Below, in pieces: positions 13,930 through 15,389 of a stretch of 15,389 nt of DNA. Origin of the DNA: an uncultured beta proteobacterium (lineage in GTDB: Bacteria > Pseudomonadota > Gammaproteobacteria > Burkholderiales > Burkholderiaceae_B); assembly GCA_903929925.1 (NCBI GenBank), contig CAIYWO010000003.1:1-15389 (forward strand). The letters are read 5' to 3'. Position numbers and translations under genes: made by a program. The notes under the pieces are model-generated. The model saw only the letters and a program-made list of their open reading frames with translations, ran no database searches and was not told the origin of the DNA. How positions within the stretch are numbered: position 1 is the stretch's first letter; every line of letters starts with the position of its first letter.

Positions 13930-13958
13930 AACCCTTAAATAAGGGTAAACACTAGAGT
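13930..13958. promoter_or_regulatory. Shared operator-like motif, copy 2
   Basis: The pattern is AACCC-N8-GGGTAAACACTAGAGT, matching copy 1 (6322-6350) at 21 of 29 positions with identical spacing of all blocks. The left part is also a clean inverted repeat here: ACCCTT (13931-13936), 4-base spacer, AAGGGT (13941-13946). It lies between the candidate -35 boxes of the divergent dctP (13918-13923) and quinone oxidoreductase (13968-13973) promoters, so one bound protein could serve both. Confidence 0.55.
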
Positions 13959-13967
13959 ACCCGTTTT

Positions 13968-13997
13968 TTGACTGCTACGCACCAGAGTCTGTAGTAT
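13968..13997 (+). promoter_or_regulatory. Candidate sigma70 promoter for the oxidoreductase-Bug operon
   Basis: TTGACT at 13968-13973 (5/6 match) and TAGTAT at 13992-13997 (4/6 match) are separated by 18 bp. Initiation near 14004 gives a short leader of about 34 bases to the ATG at 14038, preceded by AAGGA at 14024-14028. It is the best-looking promoter in the window. Confidence 0.5.
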
Positions 13998-14037
13998 CCA
14001 ATTTTTATTCTTTGCAACACAAAAAGGAATTCGGGAT

Positions 14038-15042
14038 ATGTCATCGCCGTTCGCCGTATACGTCACCGCAATCGGCGGTCCAGAGGTGCTTAAACCTCAA
14101 AATATTCCTATGCCCGTGCCCAAACCAACCGAGGTTGTGATTGCGCACACGGCCGTCGCTGTCAATTTTGTCGACATCTATTTACGCGCTGGACAACCTC
14201 ACTCGCACAACCCCACCCCGCCGTTTATCCCGGGCGTAAGTGCCGTTGGACGCATCGTCGCGATCGGGTCGGAGGTCAAGGATCTAACCGTTGGGCAAAA
14301 AGCCACCTACACGAACGCAGGAGTCGGCAGCTATTGCACACACGTGGCACTCCCCGCCGAACGTGTCATCCCCGTTCCGGAATCGTTGGACGATGTGCGA
14401 GTCGCTGCAGGGCTTGTGCGCGCCCTCACCTCGCAATATCTGCTCAAGCAAATGCGTGACCTCAAGCCTGGCACACGTGTTTTAGTGCATGCCGCTGCGG
14501 GTGGCGTTGGTCAAATTCTCGTGCAATGGGCCAAACGTCTAGGGTTAATCGTTATCGCCACTGCTGGCAGCGAAGCGAAGATTCGCACAGCACATGAACT
14601 TGGTGCAGATGAGGCGATTAACTACCGTACCCACGACTTTGTCACCGAAGTCAATCGTCTCACAAACGGCAAAGGCGTCAGTGTTGTCTTCGACTCCGTC
14701 GGCAAAGACACCTTCGAAGGGTCGCTGAAATGCCTGGAGCCGAAGGGCCTTGTCGTTAACTACGGAACAGCCTCTGGACAAGTCGAAGGATTTGCCCTGC
14801 AGGATCTCCACAGCAAATCTCTTTGGGTATGTCGCCCAACACTGCGCACCTATGTGGCAGATCGTGAGAACATGCTAGCGATGAGCAAAGAAGCGTTTGA
14901 GATTCTTGGAGATCCAACCATACGTCTCGATATTGAGAAGCTCTTACCACTTAGCCAAGCAAGCGAGTCACATCGTCTCTTGGAAGGCCGGACCACGCAG
15001 GGTGCCATTGTTTTAATCCCTGACGATTTATTTAAAAATTAA
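14038..15042 (+). CDS. Zinc-independent quinone oxidoreductase (NADPH:quinone reductase family)
   Basis: This 334-residue cytoplasmic enzyme of the medium-chain dehydrogenase/reductase superfamily belongs to the quinone oxidoreductase branch. The N-terminal GroES-like domain (about 1-125) has GGPEVL and NFVDIYLRAG (43-52, in quinone reductases the NxxDxxxRxG motif). The Rossmann domain carries VLVHAAAGGVGQILVQWAK (148-166), whose AAGGVG is the nucleotide-binding loop. ELGADEAINYR follows as usual. The zinc-ligand cysteines of alcohol dehydrogenases are absent, so it is expected to reduce quinones or enones with NADPH. Length is normal and the ribosome site is good. It is divergent from the second TRAP operon and is followed after 16 bp by a Bug receptor gene, so the two form an operon. 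Related enzymes can act on acryloyl-CoA or similar enoyl compounds, so the true substrate is open. Confidence 0.9.
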   Translation: MSSPFAVYVTAIGGPEVLKPQNIPMPVPKPTEVVIAHTAVAVNFVDIYLRAGQPHSHNPTPPFIPGVSAVGRIVAIGSEVKDLTVGQKATYTNAGVGSYCTHVALPAERVIPVPESLDDVRVAAGLVRALTSQYLLKQMRDLKPGTRVLVHAAAGGVGQILVQWAKRLGLIVIATAGSEAKIRTAHELGADEAINYRTHDFVTEVNRLTNGKGVSVVFDSVGKDTFEGSLKCLEPKGLVVNYGTASGQVEGFALQDLHSKSLWVCRPTLRTYVADRENMLAMSKEAFEILGDPTIRLDIEKLLPLSQASESHRLLEGRTTQGAIVLIPDDLFKN

Positions 15043-15058
15043 ACCCTAGGAGACTCAC

Positions 15059-15389
15059 ATGCGCTTGATCAAAACAATGTTGGCTGCAGCAATCGCTCTT
15101 TCCGCAATCGGCACAGCCGCTCACGCAGAGTACCCAGATAAGCCAATCAAGATGTTGGTCGGCTACGCACCAGGTGGCGCAGCAGACAAGCTTATTCGTC
15201 CGATTACGGACCGTCTGTCAAAGATACTTAAGCAGCCTTTCGTCATCGACTACAAGCCGGGCGCAGGCGCGTCACTTGCGGCAGATCTGACAGCTAAAGC
15301 ACCCGCCGACGGCTACACCCTGCACATTACAGACTCGGGGCCAATGACGATCTTGCCGCATATGCGCAAGCTCGGCTATGACCCCCTCA
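15059..15389 (+). CDS. Bug/TctC-family periplasmic receptor, N-terminal part (3' end outside window)
   Basis: The first 110 residues of a tripartite tricarboxylate transporter-type receptor (Bug family) are visible; these proteins usually have about 320 residues. ATG 15059 is preceded by AGGAGA at 15048-15053. Residues 1-23 form a Sec signal peptide ending in AHA, followed by EYPDKPIKMLVGYAPGGAADKLIRP. This holds the family's PGGxxD motif (38-43), where the aspartate contacts the ligand. KPGAGASLAAD (66-76) and the AKAPADGYTL motif (about 79-88) also match. The gene is not among long open frames only because its stop lies beyond the window. Bug proteins bind carboxylates or related small acids and are often 'orphans' without adjacent membrane subunits; whether membrane genes follow cannot be seen. 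Confidence 0.93.
   Translation, partial: MRLIKTMLAAAIALSAIGTAAHAEYPDKPIKMLVGYAPGGAADKLIRPITDRLSKILKQPFVIDYKPGAGASLAADLTAKAPADGYTLHITDSGPMTILPHMRKLGYDPL

Noticed and set aside
1..15389. CRISPR arrays, tRNA or rRNA genes, insertion sequences, phage or toxin-antitoxin genes
   Set aside because: I saw no regularly spaced repeats, no tRNA-like cloverleaf with a T-loop motif, no transposase or integrase motifs, and no small paired genes. The region looks like ordinary operon-dense chromosome.

Overview
The window looks like chromosomal DNA of a betaproteobacterium, most likely Burkholderiales and plausibly Alcaligenaceae-like. This is inferred from the density of periplasmic-binding-protein transporters (two complete TRAP systems plus a Bug/TctC-type receptor), a flavocytochrome-c/YeeE sulfur cluster of a kind common in that order, and a moderate GC content. 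No rRNA, tRNA, CRISPR array, insertion sequence or phage gene is visible. Coding density is high and genes sit in tight, overlapping operons.

Layout. (1) 2-913 (+): C-terminal three quarters of an MFS transporter, cut by the window edge. (2) 918-3600 (-): a three-gene sulfur operon encoding a monoheme cytochrome c, a flavocytochrome c sulfide dehydrogenase flavoprotein (FccB/SoxF-like, with all three signature cysteines) and a YeeE/YedE sulfur-compound permease. Both junctions are TAATG stop/start overlaps. (3) 3717-6249 (-): a cNMP-binding/CBS/DUF294 nucleotidyltransferase-like signalling protein followed by an overlapping DEDDh (DnaQ-like) exonuclease. (4) 6484-11044 (+): a TRAP transporter of the mannitol/chloroaromatic (TakP/FcbT) subfamily, dctP-terminator-dctQ-dctM, then an enoyl-CoA hydratase-family gene 5 bp downstream. 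(5) 11041-13819 (-): a second TRAP system of the C4-dicarboxylate (DctPQM) subfamily, convergent with the first and overlapping the hydratase gene by 4 bp. (6) 14038-15389 (+): a zinc-independent quinone oxidoreductase and, 16 bp later, the start of a Bug-family tricarboxylate-type receptor, cut by the window edge.

How it works together. The right two thirds reads as an organic-acid acquisition region: three independent periplasmic receptors, two complete secondary transporters and two catabolic/redox enzymes. The left part is an inorganic sulfur module: periplasmic sulfide oxidation to cytochrome c, with a membrane permease that may move the sulfur product.

The main unexplained signal is a 29-bp motif, AACCC-N8-GGGTwAACACTAGwGT. 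It occurs twice, at 6322-6350 and 13930-13958, each time in the divergent control region next to a TRAP receptor gene. It suggests that the two TRAP systems, and perhaps their divergent neighbours, share a regulator that is not encoded here. The leader of the first TRAP operon also contains mutually exclusive hairpins, and a strong terminator lies between its receptor and membrane genes.
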